Shown here: piece after piece, positions 8,760 to 17,359 of the stretch
Position numbering within the stretch: position 1 is the stretch's first letter
Layout: the number at the start of each line of letters is the position of its first letter
Source: Candidatus Sphingomonas colombiensis
GTDB lineage: Bacteria; Pseudomonadota; Alphaproteobacteria; Sphingomonadales; Sphingomonadaceae
Direction: 5' to 3'
DNA length: 64,000 nucleotides
Assembly (NCBI GenBank): GCA_029202845.1
Contig: CP119315.1
Coordinates: 565,501 to 629,500, forward strand
The notes under the pieces: model-generated
Database searches by the model: none
Seen by the model: only the letters and a program-made list of their open reading frames with translations
What the model was told of the DNA's origin: nothing
Position numbers and translations under genes: made by a program

Positions 8760-8945
8760 TTTAGGTAAGAACCCCTGTTTCCAGAAGCTCTTCGGGTCGC
8801 AGGTCTTTTAGACACTTTCCCCGCTGCAAAGTATTGGATGGATTCGTCGTCGCCCCACGGACTTTCATACAATTGAATGAGATAGCGGCTCGTATCCCAC
8901 GCGGATTCACCGAATATTCTCGATTCCGCGTGCTGTTGAATCGAA
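8760..8945 (-). ncRNA. Candidate structured RNA or small-protein gene between ggt and the AraC-type gene
   Basis: This stretch has visibly lower GC than its surroundings. Its 5' side carries a hairpin with an 8-bp perfect stem (8898-8905 with 8925-8932), and its 3' end runs straight into the terminator at 8721-8759. Two minus-strand frames are open. One reads MKVRGATTNPSNTLQRGKCL and onward for 35 codons (8761-8868). The other reads YESPWGDDESIQYFAAGKVS but runs on through the terminator. Neither shows the GC-rich third positions of the neighbours (about half G/C by eye), which favours a non-coding RNA or a recently acquired small gene. It matches no tmRNA, SRP RNA, RNase P or 6S RNA that I can recognise. 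Confidence 0.35.
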
Positions 8946-8975
8946 TCAGCGCGTGCGCGGCGCGGGAATCGACTC
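8904..8975. promoter_or_regulatory. Cluster of six GANTC (CcrM-type) methylation sites
   Basis: GANTC occurs at 8904, 8922, 8938, 8943, 8966 and 8971, including the tandem pairs GAATCGAATC (8938-8947) and GAATCGACTC (8966-8975). Two more lie nearby at 8701 and 8841. In alphaproteobacteria GANTC is the target of the cell-cycle methylase CcrM, and methylated sites in promoters recruit GcrA. The cluster spans the end of ggt and the 5' part of the candidate RNA. Confidence 0.45.
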
Positions 8976-10697
8976 GACCAATACCCGGCCCTCGCGGCGC
9001 GGATCATAGCCGCCGTCGATCTGGCCATTGCGCACGATCACACCCTGCAACCCCGAATCCTCGCCCTGCCCCGGCCTGACCGTCACCCCGCGCGCGGCGA
9101 GCCCCGCCAGCAACGCGGGCGAGAATTTGTCGACCTCGCCGTTGAACATCGCCCCGCGCGCGACAAGGTTGGGCAGCGCCAGCGCCTCCTGCATCGGCAG
9201 CCCCCAATCGACCGCGCCGACCAGCGACTTGCCGACATAAGCGAGGATCGCATTGCCCCCCGCCGAGCCGAGCGCGCCGGCGAACCCGCGCTGTTCGTCA
9301 AGCAGCACCAGCGGCGTCATCGACGAACGCGGGCGCTTGCCCGCCGCGACCGCATTGGCGGCAGCGCGCCCGTCCGCATCGCGCGGACTGAAGGAGAAAT
9401 CAGTCATCTGGTTATTGAGGAAGAAGCCATCGACCATCCGCCCCGAACCGAAGATCGATTCGACCGTCGTCGTCATCGACACGACATTGCCGCGCGCATC
9501 GCCCACGATGAAATGCGAGGTGCCGGTCGGCTCCAGCGTGCGGTCCGCGCCGGCGGCGGTCGCGCCCGGCGGCGTGCCGGCGGCGGGCGCCGGGCCGGCA
9601 CGCTCACCGATCAGCGCGGCGCGGGTGGCGACATAGGCCGGATCGAGCAGCCCCGCGACCGGCACGCGGACGAACGCCGGATCGCCGACATAGCGATCGC
9701 GATCGGCGTACATCAGCCGGCTCGCCTCGGCGAACTGGAGCCACGCTTTCGGATCCTGCGGGCCGCGCTTGTCGATATCGGTGTGGCTGAGCAACATCAG
9801 CATCTGGAGCAGCCCCACCCCGCTCGACGGCGGCGGCGGCACGCAGACGAGATAGACGCGATACGGGCCGCACAACGCCTCGCGCACCACCGGGCGATAG
9901 CCGGCGAGATCGGCCAGCGTCATCGCGCCGGGATGCGCGCCGACATGGACGCGATCGACGATCGCCTGCGCGGTCTTGCCGGCATAAAGCGCGGACGGCC
10001 CCTCGCTCGCCAGCCGATGGATGAAGGCGGCGAAGGCGGGATTGCGCAGCCGATCGCCCGCACCGACCAGCCCGCCACCGCCCGGCTTCGCGAAATAGGC
10101 CTGAACATCCGGCGCGGAGGATTGCGGGAACATCGAGCTGCCGAGGAAGCGGCCAAGCCGGGGCGAGACGATGAAGCCGTCGCGCGCGGTGCGCTCGGCA
10201 TCGCCGAACAGATCGCGCCACGGCAATTTGCCATGCCGATCATGCGCCAGCGCGAGCATCCTCACCGCGCCGGGCACCCCGGTCGAACGCCCGCTCAGCA
10301 CCGCCGTGGCGAACGGCAGCGGCTTGCCATTGTCATCGAGGAACATGTCCGGCGTCGCACCGGCCGGGGCGGTCTCTCGCCCGTCATAGATGGTCACGCC
10401 GCGCGTCGCGCCGTCATAGAAGGTCATGAACGCGCCGCCGCCGATGCCGGAACTCTGCGGCTCGACCAGCGAGAGCATCGCCTGCACCGCGATCGCCGCG
10501 TCCACCGCGCTGCCCCCGCGCCGCAACACCGCCATGCCCGCCTCCGCCGCCAGCGGATTGGCCGCCGCGACGAAGATCCGCGCGGTCGGCTGAGCTTTCG
10601 CGATCGGCGCGGCGGCGGGCGGCGGCGCGGAACTGGCCGAGCACGCGCCCAGCGCAACGGCAACGACGGTGGAATACAGCGTCTTGACCAGCCTCAT
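8946..10697 (-). CDS. ggt: Gamma-glutamyltranspeptidase, lipoprotein type
   Basis: N-terminal nucleophile hydrolase that cleaves the gamma-glutamyl bond of glutathione and related compounds outside the cytoplasm. The 583-residue precursor starts MRLVKTLYSTVVAVALGACS, a lipoprotein signal with a lipobox ending at cysteine. The self-cleavage site and catalytic threonine fall in EPTGTSHFIVGD, where the mature small subunit begins. The large subunit carries ANPLAAEAGMAVLRRGGSAVDAA, and the small subunit ends with the GG-rich core GSAGGNAILAYV. The ATG at 10697 has an AGGGAG ribosome site; longer frames upstream are not supported. It is divergent from the acyl-CoA ligase gene. Confidence 0.93.
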   Translation of the reverse strand: MRLVKTLYSTVVAVALGACSASSAPPPAAAPIAKAQPTARIFVAAANPLAAEAGMAVLRRGGSAVDAAIAVQAMLSLVEPQSSGIGGGAFMTFYDGATRGVTIYDGRETAPAGATPDMFLDDNGKPLPFATAVLSGRSTGVPGAVRMLALAHDRHGKLPWRDLFGDAERTARDGFIVSPRLGRFLGSSMFPQSSAPDVQAYFAKPGGGGLVGAGDRLRNPAFAAFIHRLASEGPSALYAGKTAQAIVDRVHVGAHPGAMTLADLAGYRPVVREALCGPYRVYLVCVPPPPSSGVGLLQMLMLLSHTDIDKRGPQDPKAWLQFAEASRLMYADRDRYVGDPAFVRVPVAGLLDPAYVATRAALIGERAGPAPAAGTPPGATAAGADRTLEPTGTSHFIVGDARGNVVSMTTTVESIFGSGRMVDGFFLNNQMTDFSFSPRDADGRAAANAVAAGKRPRSSMTPLVLLDEQRGFAGALGSAGGNAILAYVGKSLVGAVDWGLPMQEALALPNLVARGAMFNGEVDKFSPALLAGLAARGVTVRPGQGEDSGLQGVIVRNGQIDGGYDPRREGRVLVESIPAPRTR

Positions 10698-10844
10698 TGC
10701 ACGCTCCCTGCAACCCTTTTTGATTGAACAGCGGCGATAGCGACCACCGGCGGCGCCGTCCACGCCGGCTGGCCCCGCCGCGTGATCCGGCCTAAAGCTC
10801 GCACCACAAGACAAAGGCTCGAAAGTCGGGCATTCGGAGAGGGT

Positions 10845-12635
10845 ATGCGAACGCTCGAACATTTCCCCAATCTCGTCACCATGTTCTTCACCCGCGCGCG
10901 GGAGCGGGGCGATGCGCCGTTCCTATGGGCAAAGCGCGACGGACAATGGCAGGCGACGAGCTGGACAGAGGCCGCGCGTCAGGTCGCCAGCCTCTCCGCC
11001 GCGCTGAAGGCCGCAGGGCTGCGGCCGGGCGATCGCGTGATGCTGGTAAGCGAGAACCGCCCCGAATGGTGCATTTCCGATCTGGCGATCATGGCCGCCG
11101 GCTGCGTAACCGTGCCGACCTACACCACCAATACCGAGCGCGATCACGCGCACATCATCGAAAATTCCGGCGCACGCGCGGTGATCGTCTCCAACCAGAA
11201 GCTCGCCGACGTGGTGATGCGCGCAGTGGTCCGCACCACGCATGCGGAGATCGTGATCGGCATCGATCAGCCACGGTTGCGGCAGGCAGGGATCACCTGT
11301 CTCGACTGGCACGACCTGATCGCCACGCACCCGGCCGACCCGGTGGCGGCGGAGGCGGACGCGGCCACCCGCTTCGCCCGCGACGATCTGGCCTGCATCA
11401 TCTACACCTCCGGCACCGGCGGCGCGCCGCGCGGGGTGATGCAGCATCATGGCGCGATCCTGCACAACGTGGCGGGCTGCACGCAAATTATCGCGGAGGA
11501 TTTCGGCTGGGGTGACGAGGTGTTCCTCTCCTTCCTGCCGCTCTCGCACGCTTATGAGCATAGCGGCGGGCAGCATTTCCCGATCGGGGTGGGCGGGCAG
11601 ATCTATTACGCCGAGGGGCTGGAGAAGCTCGCTTCGAACATGGAGGAGGTGCGCCCCACGATCATGGTGGTCGTGCCGCGCCTGTTCGAAGTGCTGCGCA
11701 CCCGCATCACCAAGGCGATCGAGAAGCAGGGCGGGCTGAGCCAGAAACTGCTCGGTATGGCGCTGGATGTCGGCGTGAAACGCTATGAAGGGCGGCTCGG
11801 GCTGGTCGATCGGCCCAAGGCGCTGCTGGTCGATGCGATGTTCAAGCCGCGTATCGGCAAGAAATTCGGTGGCCGGATGAAGGCGATGGTCTCCGGCGGC
11901 GCGCCGCTGACGCCTGAGGTTGGCGTATTCTTCCAGTCACTCGGCGTCACCTTCCTGCAAGGCTATGGCCAGACCGAAGCCGCACCGGTGATTTCCTGCA
12001 ACCGCCCGGCGGCGGGGCTGAAGATGGACACGGTGGGGCCGCCGCTGCCCAATACCGAGGTGGTGATCGCCGAGGACGGCGAGATTCTGGTGCGCGGCGA
12101 ACTCGTCATGCACGGCTATTGGCGCAACGAGGCGGAAACCGCGCGCGTGCTGCGCGATGGCTGGCTCCACACCGGCGACATCGGCGAGATCGACGACCAC
12201 GGGCGGATCAAGATCACCGACCGCAAGAAAGACCTGATCATCAACGACAAGGGCGACAATGTCGCGCCGCAGAAGGTGGAGGGGCTGCTGACGCTCCAGC
12301 CCGAGATCGTGCAGGCGATGATCGCCGGGGATCGCAAGCCGCATATGGTGGCGGTGATCGTGCCCGATCCGGAATGGACACAGGAATGGTGCGCGGAAAA
12401 CGGCGTGACGAACGATGCCGCCGCGCTGGCGGATAATGCCGCCTATCGCGCCGCGCTCAGCGCCGCGGTCGATCGCACCAACAAGGAACTGTCGGTGATC
12501 GAACGCGTGCGGCGCTTCATCCTCGCCGACGGGCCGTTCACGATCGAGAACGAGCAACTCACGCCCAGCCTGAAGATCAGGCGGCATGTGCTGAAGCAGG
12601 TTTACGGCGAACGACTGGAGGCGCTGTACCGCTAG
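10845..12635 (+). CDS. Long-chain fatty acid--CoA ligase (AMP-forming)
   Basis: Activates fatty acids through an acyl-adenylate to acyl-CoA. Visible motifs are the P-loop IIYTSGTGGAPRGV (degenerate: GGAPRG in place of GxPKG), GYGQTEAAPV for adenine binding, the hinge-side DGWLHTGDIGEIDDHGRIKI, and ITDRKKDLIINDKGDNVAPQ. The C-terminal lysine region is TPSLKIRRH. The 596-residue length and internal architecture match the FadD15/FACS branch found in actinobacteria and alphaproteobacteria. Start ATG 10845 has GGAGAGG six bases upstream. It stands alone, with a 147-base spacer to divergent ggt. Confidence 0.92.
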   Translation: MRTLEHFPNLVTMFFTRARERGDAPFLWAKRDGQWQATSWTEAARQVASLSAALKAAGLRPGDRVMLVSENRPEWCISDLAIMAAGCVTVPTYTTNTERDHAHIIENSGARAVIVSNQKLADVVMRAVVRTTHAEIVIGIDQPRLRQAGITCLDWHDLIATHPADPVAAEADAATRFARDDLACIIYTSGTGGAPRGVMQHHGAILHNVAGCTQIIAEDFGWGDEVFLSFLPLSHAYEHSGGQHFPIGVGGQIYYAEGLEKLASNMEEVRPTIMVVVPRLFEVLRTRITKAIEKQGGLSQKLLGMALDVGVKRYEGRLGLVDRPKALLVDAMFKPRIGKKFGGRMKAMVSGGAPLTPEVGVFFQSLGVTFLQGYGQTEAAPVISCNRPAAGLKMDTVGPPLPNTEVVIAEDGEILVRGELVMHGYWRNEAETARVLRDGWLHTGDIGEIDDHGRIKITDRKKDLIINDKGDNVAPQKVEGLLTLQPEIVQAMIAGDRKPHMVAVIVPDPEWTQEWCAENGVTNDAAALADNAAYRAALSAAVDRTNKELSVIERVRRFILADGPFTIENEQLTPSLKIRRHVLKQVYGERLEALYR

Positions 12636-12674
12636 CGCGGCGCGGCGCCACCACGCCCCATCGCTCGCGCCTGG

Positions 12675-12692
12675 CCCGGCCCGAAGGCCGGG
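12675..12692. terminator. Hairpin between convergent genes
   Basis: CCCGGCC-CGAA-GGCCGGG forms a 7-bp stem with a tetraloop in the 67-base gap between the convergent acyl-CoA ligase and M16 peptidase genes. No T-run follows on either strand, so efficiency is uncertain. Confidence 0.4.
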
Positions 12693-12702
12693 GCGCGGCC
12701 GA

Positions 12703-15651
12703 TTATCTGGTGGCGGGCCTGACCGGCCGCGCGGCCGGCGCCGCCGCCGGCGTGGCGGCGGCAGGCGCCTCCCCCTTGCCGCGTGGCAGCACCGCGAGCG
12801 TCCAGTCCTTCTCCGGCACGAGATATTTCGCCGCCGTGGCCTGCAGGGACTCGGGGGTGATCGCCGCCAGATCATCGACCATCGTGCGCAGCGATTCGAG
12901 CCGCGCCGGATCATAGGCCCCGCCGCTCGCCTGGATCAGCCAGAACTGGTTTCCCGACGAAGCCCGCGCGAGATATTGCAGCGTCGGCACCACCGTGCGG
13001 CGCAGCTCATCCGCATCGATCGGCTTGGCGACCAGCTCGGCGGCGATTTCGCGGCTCAAGCGGAAGAACAGATCGACCTTGTCAGGCTGCACCTGCCCGA
13101 CCGCGATGAGCCGGCCGCCGCTCGTCATGCCGAGCGGCCACTGGCTCTGCGCCGACGGGCTGTAGCTCGCGCCGGCGACCGAACGCAGCCGATCGAACAG
13201 GCGATCCGCGAAGACCGAGGAGAGGATGTCGAGCCGCCGCATCTCCGCATGCTCCGCAGCCCCGCCGCCGGTCGGCCAGGCGATCACCGCCGCGGCCTGC
13301 GTATCCGGGCCGCCATGGGTGAGGATCACGGGCGTATCGACGTGCGCGGGGAAGCTCACCGGCACGACCGGCGCCGTGTCGCCCTTGCGCTTCTTGAGCG
13401 CGCCGAAGCTGCGGGCGACCGCCGCGATCGCCTCGTCCGCCTTGACGTCGCCGAACACGTCGACCTCGATCGGCCCCTGTGCCAGCACCGGCTCCCAGAA
13501 GGCGCGGAAGTTTTCCGGCGTCAGCTTCTCCACCTCGCCCTGCGCCGGCGTGCCCCAACGCACATCGCCATCGCGGATGCGGCGTTCCAGCTCGCGGCTC
13601 AGCACGCCATCAGGCGAGGCATCGAGCCCCGGATAGCCCGCCAGCATCGCGGCGCGCGCGCGCGCCACCGGCGCCGCATCCCAGCGCGGGAAGGCGAGCT
13701 TATCGGCCATGAGCAGCAGATTGTCGGCATAATCGCCGGGCGTGCTCATCGCGCTGAACATGAACGCGTCGTCGGCGATATCGAGATCCATGCCGATGCG
13801 CCGCCCGTTGGTGAGCGCATCGAGATCGCCCTGATCGAGATCGCCGATCCCTGACGGCACCAGCGCCATATCCCCCGCCCAGGCCGGAGTGGACGTCTTG
13901 GCCGGCATCGTCGCATAGCCGCGCCCGAAGCGGACGCGCAGATAGACGCGCCCGGTTTCCGATGAATTGGCGTAGAGCAGCATCCGCACGCCGTTCTTGA
14001 AGACGATCTTCTCCAGCCCCGGATCGCCCGCCGGCTCCTGCGACTTCACCTTGCCCGGCTTGCCCAGCTTCGGCAGGCGCGAGAAATCCACGCTCGCCTG
14101 ATCCTTGCGGCTGCCGACCAGCCCGGACACATCCTCCTTGAGCGCGGCCGCGACCGCCGCCGTGGTCGCACCATCGGCGGTGCGGGTGTTGACGATCGCG
14201 CGCGTCGCGATGCCCGCGAACAGGCGACGGGTGGATTCGAGCAGTGCATCGGGCGTGAACATGCCCTTGTCATGCGCCTGCTTCAGTATGTCGTAGGACG
14301 CCTGCGGCCCCGCGACCGTTTCGCGGATGTCGAGCGCGCCGACCATGTCATCGGCCTGCTTCGCGCCAGCCTCCACCCGCGCGGTGCCGACCTCGTTGCG
14401 CATCGCGGCATCGAATTCGGCATATTCGCGCTCGATCTCCGGCTGGGTCGGCGCGGTCGCCATCGCATCGGCGATCACCGCGCGCACATCCTTCATCGCG
14501 GCATGCCAATCATCGCCCACGGGCAGAATGTTGGTGAAGGTGACATTGGCGGAACGCGACACGTCATCGAGGCTGACCGAGGCCTGCAGGAAGCTGCCGC
14601 CCGCCCGCGCGCGTGTTTCCAACCGGCGGTTGATCACGCGCACCGCGAGAAAATCGATGAAGCGCTTCTGATTGAAGATGATCGTATCGTCGCGATAGAT
14701 CCATGGCCGCAGCACCGCCATCGAGACGACCGGCGGCAGCGCCGACTCCGTGATCGTCGCGGTTTCGGGGGCGGAAGCGTCGGGCTTGCCGAAATCGGTA
14801 TCGGCCGGATCGGCGCCCTTGCCGTGCCAGTCCCCGAAATTCTTGACCACCAGCTTCGCCGCCACCGCCGGATCGATATCGCCGGAGATGATCACCACCG
14901 TCCGCGCCGGGCGATACCAGCGATCGTGGAACGCCCGGATAGTCGCGGGCGTGGCCGCCTCCAGCGTCTTCAAATTGCCGATCGGGGAGCGATTGGCCAG
15001 CGGCTGATGCGCGAAGAACAATTCGCGCATCGCATCGGACCAGCGCACCTGCGGCCCCGGCGCCTCGCGCTGCTCCGCCAGCACGGCGGGCCGCTCCGAC
15101 GCGAGGCCCTTTTCGGTGATCGCCGGTTCCGCCATCATGCCGGCGAAGATCTTGAGGCTCTCGTCCAGCGTGTCCTGCGTCGCGGCGGGCAGATCGAGCT
15201 TATAGACGGTCTGCGTCGGCGTGGTCTGCGCGTTCGAATCCGATCCGAAGGTGGCGCCGAACCGCTGCCACACCCGCTTCGTCTCGCCATCGGGCACATA
15301 TTTCGAGCCACGGAACGAGAGATGCTCGATCAGATGCGCATAGCCTTGTTCGGAATCGCGCTCGTTGAGCGAGCCCGCATCGATCCGGACGCGCACCGCA
15401 ACCTGCCCCGGCGGCACCCCGTTCTTGCGCACGGCATAGCGCAACCCGGTGGAAAGCTTGCCGAAATGCCATTGCGGATCGGGCGGGATATCCGAACGCT
15501 CGAATAGCCACGGGGCCGTATCGACCGTTACCGGCGCCGGAGCGGCGGCGACTGCCTTCTTGTGAGGCGCGACCGGGACGGGCGCAGCAGCATTGGCGAC
15601 AAGGGCAAAGGCGACCAGCGGCGTCGCCACCGCGCGTATCAGGAACGACAT
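12703..15651 (-). CDS. M16 (insulinase-type) zinc peptidase, two-module, exported
   Basis: 982-residue precursor with a signal peptide (MSFLIRAVATPLVAFALVAN, cleavage near NAAAP). The inverted zinc motif HLIEH lies at about residues 106-110, with the downstream glutamate expected some 75 residues on, in the ERPAVLAEQRE segment. The protein has the four-domain length of a full clam-shell peptidase, with an N-terminal active half and a C-terminal inactive half (LIAVGQVQPDKVDLFFRLSR). It likely degrades peptides in the periplasm. A longer frame begins 19 codons upstream, but the ATG at 15651 gives a proper signal peptide. Specific substrate unknown. Confidence 0.9.
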   Translation of the reverse strand: MSFLIRAVATPLVAFALVANAAAPVPVAPHKKAVAAAPAPVTVDTAPWLFERSDIPPDPQWHFGKLSTGLRYAVRKNGVPPGQVAVRVRIDAGSLNERDSEQGYAHLIEHLSFRGSKYVPDGETKRVWQRFGATFGSDSNAQTTPTQTVYKLDLPAATQDTLDESLKIFAGMMAEPAITEKGLASERPAVLAEQREAPGPQVRWSDAMRELFFAHQPLANRSPIGNLKTLEAATPATIRAFHDRWYRPARTVVIISGDIDPAVAAKLVVKNFGDWHGKGADPADTDFGKPDASAPETATITESALPPVVSMAVLRPWIYRDDTIIFNQKRFIDFLAVRVINRRLETRARAGGSFLQASVSLDDVSRSANVTFTNILPVGDDWHAAMKDVRAVIADAMATAPTQPEIEREYAEFDAAMRNEVGTARVEAGAKQADDMVGALDIRETVAGPQASYDILKQAHDKGMFTPDALLESTRRLFAGIATRAIVNTRTADGATTAAVAAALKEDVSGLVGSRKDQASVDFSRLPKLGKPGKVKSQEPAGDPGLEKIVFKNGVRMLLYANSSETGRVYLRVRFGRGYATMPAKTSTPAWAGDMALVPSGIGDLDQGDLDALTNGRRIGMDLDIADDAFMFSAMSTPGDYADNLLLMADKLAFPRWDAAPVARARAAMLAGYPGLDASPDGVLSRELERRIRDGDVRWGTPAQGEVEKLTPENFRAFWEPVLAQGPIEVDVFGDVKADEAIAAVARSFGALKKRKGDTAPVVPVSFPAHVDTPVILTHGGPDTQAAAVIAWPTGGGAAEHAEMRRLDILSSVFADRLFDRLRSVAGASYSPSAQSQWPLGMTSGGRLIAVGQVQPDKVDLFFRLSREIAAELVAKPIDADELRRTVVPTLQYLARASSGNQFWLIQASGGAYDPARLESLRTMVDDLAAITPESLQATAAKYLVPEKDWTLAVLPRGKGEAPAAATPAAAPAARPVRPATR

Positions 15652-15844
15652 GCATCTGCTTGTACGGAGACCGTGGTCGATCGGCAACGCCGCCGACATC
15701 AACTTCACATTTCCGCTTTCATGCCATGTTTTGGACCCGAACGAGGGGTAGCGATTTGGCTGCGGCCCCTGCGGACCTCTTTGCTGCGGCGCTGCGTTTC
15801 CTCCCGGCAGCTATATCGCCGGTGTAACGGATGGACTGAAGCGC

Positions 15845-16708
15845 GTGGAGCTCGATCTAAGGCAGCCGCCCCGGAAAATGGGGCATAATTCGGGCAGCGC
15901 GCTCGCCGCCGACCCGCTGATGGTGCCCGATCTCAACGTCATTTCCGGCGCACCTGCCCCCGGCTCCGGGATGAAGGTCGAGCCAGGCCGGCCGCTGATC
16001 ATTTCGATCGGCAAGCATTTCCGAGGCTTTTTCGATCGACTGATCGCTTCCTCCTCGCTCGTTTCGAACGAGCCGGTGCTCGACGTGCGCGATTTCGCCT
16101 GGACGCAGATGCTGCGCGAGAATTGGCAGGCGATCCGTGCCGAGGCGGTGGCGGTGGCGCTGCGCGGCAATGCCGCCCCCAGCCTGTCGACCATCTCGCC
16201 GGACCATCGCTCGATCGCGGAGGTCAACAAATGGCGCTCGTTCTTCCTGTGGGGCTATGGCTTCCGCATCGATGAAAATGCCGATCGCTGCCCGAACACC
16301 GCCGCGCTGGTGGAACGGATTCCGGGGCTGAATTCGGCGTTTTTCTCGATCCTCGCGCCGGGCACGCATATCCCCGATCATCGCGGCGTGACCAAGGGGC
16401 TGATCACCTGTCACCTCGGCCTTGTCGTGCCGCGCGACGGCGATGTGCGGATGCGGGTACATGATCGCATCGTGCGCTGGTCCGAAGGCGAAACGCTGGT
16501 GTTCGACGACACTTATCAGCATGAGGTGTGGAACGACACCGATGGCACGCGCGTCGTGCTGCTGATCCAGTTCGAGCGGCCCTTGCGCAATCCGGGCAAG
16601 TGGATCGCGGAGACGTTCCTGCGCGTGATCCGCCGCTCCGCCTTCGTGCAGGAGGCGCGCGACAATATCCAGACATGGAATGCGGCGGTGAAGCAACTCG
16701 ACGTGTGA
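15845..16708 (+). CDS. Aspartyl/asparaginyl beta-hydroxylase family dioxygenase
   Basis: Fe(II)/2-oxoglutarate-dependent dioxygenase of the Asp/Asn hydroxylase family. The iron-binding region is visible as THIPDHRGVTKG, followed by a second histidine in DTYQHEVWNDTDGTRVV, whose arginine likely contacts 2-oxoglutarate. The C-terminus FLRVIRRS fits the family. The start is uncertain: GTG at 15845 gives 287 residues, while ATG at 15878 gives a product beginning MGHNSG, a common alphaproteobacterial N-terminal motif. Family members hydroxylate proteins or lipid A-type molecules; the substrate here is unknown. Confidence 0.85.
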   Translation: MELDLRQPPRKMGHNSGSALAADPLMVPDLNVISGAPAPGSGMKVEPGRPLIISIGKHFRGFFDRLIASSSLVSNEPVLDVRDFAWTQMLRENWQAIRAEAVAVALRGNAAPSLSTISPDHRSIAEVNKWRSFFLWGYGFRIDENADRCPNTAALVERIPGLNSAFFSILAPGTHIPDHRGVTKGLITCHLGLVVPRDGDVRMRVHDRIVRWSEGETLVFDDTYQHEVWNDTDGTRVVLLIQFERPLRNPGKWIAETFLRVIRRSAFVQEARDNIQTWNAAVKQLDV

Positions 16709-16762
16709 GCCCGCGCGCGATCACCGCTTGATCCGAGGGCGGGCGGTCGCCACATGGGGCCT

Positions 16763-17335
16763 ATGCTGATCGAGACCGAAGCCACCCCGAACCCCGCGAC
16801 GCTGAAGTTCCTTCCCGGCCGCACCGTGATGGATAACGGCACGCGCGATTTCGCGACACCCGAGGAAGCGGAAGCCTCCCCGCTGGCGGATGCGCTGTTC
16901 GGGCTGGGCGACGTGACCGGCGTGTTCTTCGGCCGCGATTTCGTGTCGGTAACCGCCGCGCCGGGCGTGGAATGGTCCGGGCTGAAGCCCGACGTGCTCG
17001 CGATCCTGCTCGATCACTTCACCGCGCAGATGCCGTTGTTCAATCGCGCGTCGGCCGATTTCTCGGTTCCGCCGGCCGAGGAGGAGTTCGCCGACGATCC
17101 GGCCGATGCCGATATCGTCGCGCAGATCCGCGAATTGATCGACACCCGCGTCCGCCCGGCGGTGGCCAATGACGGCGGCGACATCGTTTATCGCGGCTTC
17201 GACAAGGGCAAGGTCTATCTGCGGATGCAGGGCGCGTGCTCGGGCTGCCCCTCCTCTTCTGCGACGCTCAAGAACGGCATCGAGCAATTGCTCAAACATT
17301 ATGTGCCGGAAGTGACCGAGGTCCGCGCGGTCTGA
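16763..17335 (+). CDS. nfuA: NfuA-type Fe-S carrier protein
   Basis: 190 residues in two domains. The N-terminal Nfu domain begins MLIETEATPNPATLKFLPG. The C-terminal NifU-like domain carries the CxxC in QGACSGCPSSS, which holds a [4Fe-4S] cluster at a dimer interface for delivery to late acceptors. The ATG at 16763 matches family N-termini and follows TGGGG; an in-frame ATG at 16754 would add three residues. It complements the suf operon, although it is about 9 kb away. Confidence 0.93.
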   Translation: MLIETEATPNPATLKFLPGRTVMDNGTRDFATPEEAEASPLADALFGLGDVTGVFFGRDFVSVTAAPGVEWSGLKPDVLAILLDHFTAQMPLFNRASADFSVPPAEEEFADDPADADIVAQIRELIDTRVRPAVANDGGDIVYRGFDKGKVYLRMQGACSGCPSSSATLKNGIEQLLKHYVPEVTEVRAV

Positions 17336-17342
17336 TCGCGCG

Positions 17343-17359
17343 CGGCCCCGGCCGGGCCG
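17343..17359. terminator. Bidirectional hairpin between nfuA and the L,D-transpeptidase gene
   Basis: CGGCCC-CGGCC-GGGCCG forms a 6-bp perfect stem with a 5-base loop in the 24-base gap between convergent genes. It is followed on the plus strand by TTACTT, a weak T-rich tail. Confidence 0.5.

Noticed and set aside
8760..8945. Possible tmRNA, RNase P RNA or SRP RNA
   Set aside because: A GAAAGTCC string recalls RNase P and the terminator suggests a stable RNA, but other conserved helices, a tRNA-like end and a tag-peptide frame are missing.
15878..15895. MGHNSG motif as a sign of phage origin
   Set aside because: The motif occurs in many phage-linked alphaproteobacterial proteins, but the gene is a normal dioxygenase and no other phage genes are nearby.
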